Positions 6,475-6,841 of a stretch of DNA of 6,841 nt are shown in pieces. The DNA comes from Candidatus Solibacter sp. (GTDB lineage Bacteria; Acidobacteriota; Terriglobia; Bryobacterales; Bryobacteraceae), in the NCBI GenBank assembly GCA_026394025.1, contig JAPKZC010000409.1, positions 1-6,841 on the forward strand, written 5' to 3'. Both the position numbers and the translations under genes were made by a program. Each line of letters starts with the position of its first letter. Position 1 is the stretch's first letter. The notes below the pieces were generated by a model, which was given only the letters and a program-made list of their open reading frames with translations, was not told where the DNA came from and did not search any database.

Positions 6475-6722
6475 CGTTTCCACACTTGCGCGATGCATTT
6501 CGGCGGCGGCGCGGATATCTGGCCAACACGCATCGCTCGGCCCGGCTCGCCCTCGCACGGCAACTCCTTGCCGTCGCGCCAGAACCATCCGAGGTTTCGG
6601 CGCCAGTCACCGCCGAAACCTCAACCTACCAATGTCCTCACTGCAATGGAGAAATGCGGATCGGCCCAAATCTGTCCGCCCGGCAATTGGCCTCCCAGTG
6701 CCGGTCTCTGGACAGCTCGTAG
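6475..6722 (+). pseudogene. C-terminal remnant of an IS91-family-like transposase
   Basis: In the frame ending at TAG 6720-6722 the translation contains 'GYLANTHRSARLALARQLL', then a Pro/Thr linker, then 'YQCPHCNGEMRI', 'LSARQLASQC' and the ending 'LDSS'. This order is the usual end of IS91-type (Y2/transposase 32) proteins: an 'RIR.YG.LAN' block, a 'CP.C.G.M' zinc-ribbon pair and a short tail ending in D-S/T-S. Upstream, 'HLRDAFRRRRGYLAN' looks like a shortened or damaged 'GF.RIRRYG.LAN' block. The catalytic tyrosine region and the N-terminal zinc finger are not found in the preceding 500 bases. The element is therefore truncated and inactive. The family call comes from recall of motifs, not a search. 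Confidence 0.55.
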
Positions 6723-6841
6723 ATCATGACATACGCCGCGGCCCAATCACGTGCTCTCGGGCGCGGGCGCATTCGTGTCTCTGTGGGACGCCCAACTCCC
6801 TTCTATAGCGCTCCCATTCAGTCTGGACTGCTTTTCCCTGC
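6723..6841. other. Sequence after the transposase remnant, no gene seen
   Basis: These 119 bases follow the stop codon of the IS91-like remnant and hold no convincing open frame, RNA gene or repeat. IS91-type elements normally end a short distance after the transposase, so the element end may lie here, but I cannot define it. Confidence 0.35.

Noticed and set aside
5957..6808. A 283-codon open frame in the right-hand region
   Set aside because: Its Arg/Pro-rich translation has no motif, it overlaps the better-supported transposase remnant in another frame, and long chance frames are common at this GC content.

Overview
The window most likely comes from an Acidobacteriota chromosome, close to Solibacter/Bryobacter. 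The main clue is the large protein at the left edge. It combines NHL repeats, an Ig-like linker and a C-terminal segment that resembles the TIGR03437 domain, which is expanded in Solibacter-type acidobacteria. High GC content and the IS91-like transposase remnant at the right edge fit this. The assignment rests on recognising protein families, not on a database search.

Layout from left to right. (1) 1-2633, plus strand: the 3' part of a large, probably exported beta-propeller protein whose start lies outside the window. A very stable GC hairpin follows at 2713-2741. (2) 2780-4545, plus strand: a compact twin-arginine translocation (Tat) operon. It has an extended -10 promoter, a TatA/TatB-family subunit, and after only 3 bp a TatC with an unusual acidic, proline-rich N-terminal extension and an apparent seventh membrane helix. 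(3) 4660-4815, plus strand: a 51-residue basic small protein starting at TTG or GTG. It ends tail to tail with (4) a class I SAM-dependent methyltransferase on the minus strand (4837-5544). (5) 5574-5649, plus strand: an intact tRNA-Ala(CGC). Ninety-five bases further is an inverted, nearly identical copy on the minus strand (5745-5820) with a damaged acceptor region. Together they form a large inverted repeat. A third, more degraded tRNA-like D-arm may lie at 5891-5933. (6) 5934-6841: GC-rich DNA with no convincing intact gene. The end of an IS91-family-like transposase can be recognised at about 6475-6722, so this stretch looks like decayed mobile-element DNA next to tRNA genes.

Functionally, tatA and tatC form a real operon and together make a folded-protein export pore. 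The NHL protein may be an exported product, but its signal peptide is outside the window, so nothing ties it to Tat. The methyltransferase and the tRNA are divergent and only 29 bp apart, so their promoters must overlap. I found no CRISPR array, toxin-antitoxin pair or clear new multi-gene system. The most unusual items are the inverted tRNA pair, the TatC extensions and the periodic Cys-Cys doublets in the propeller.
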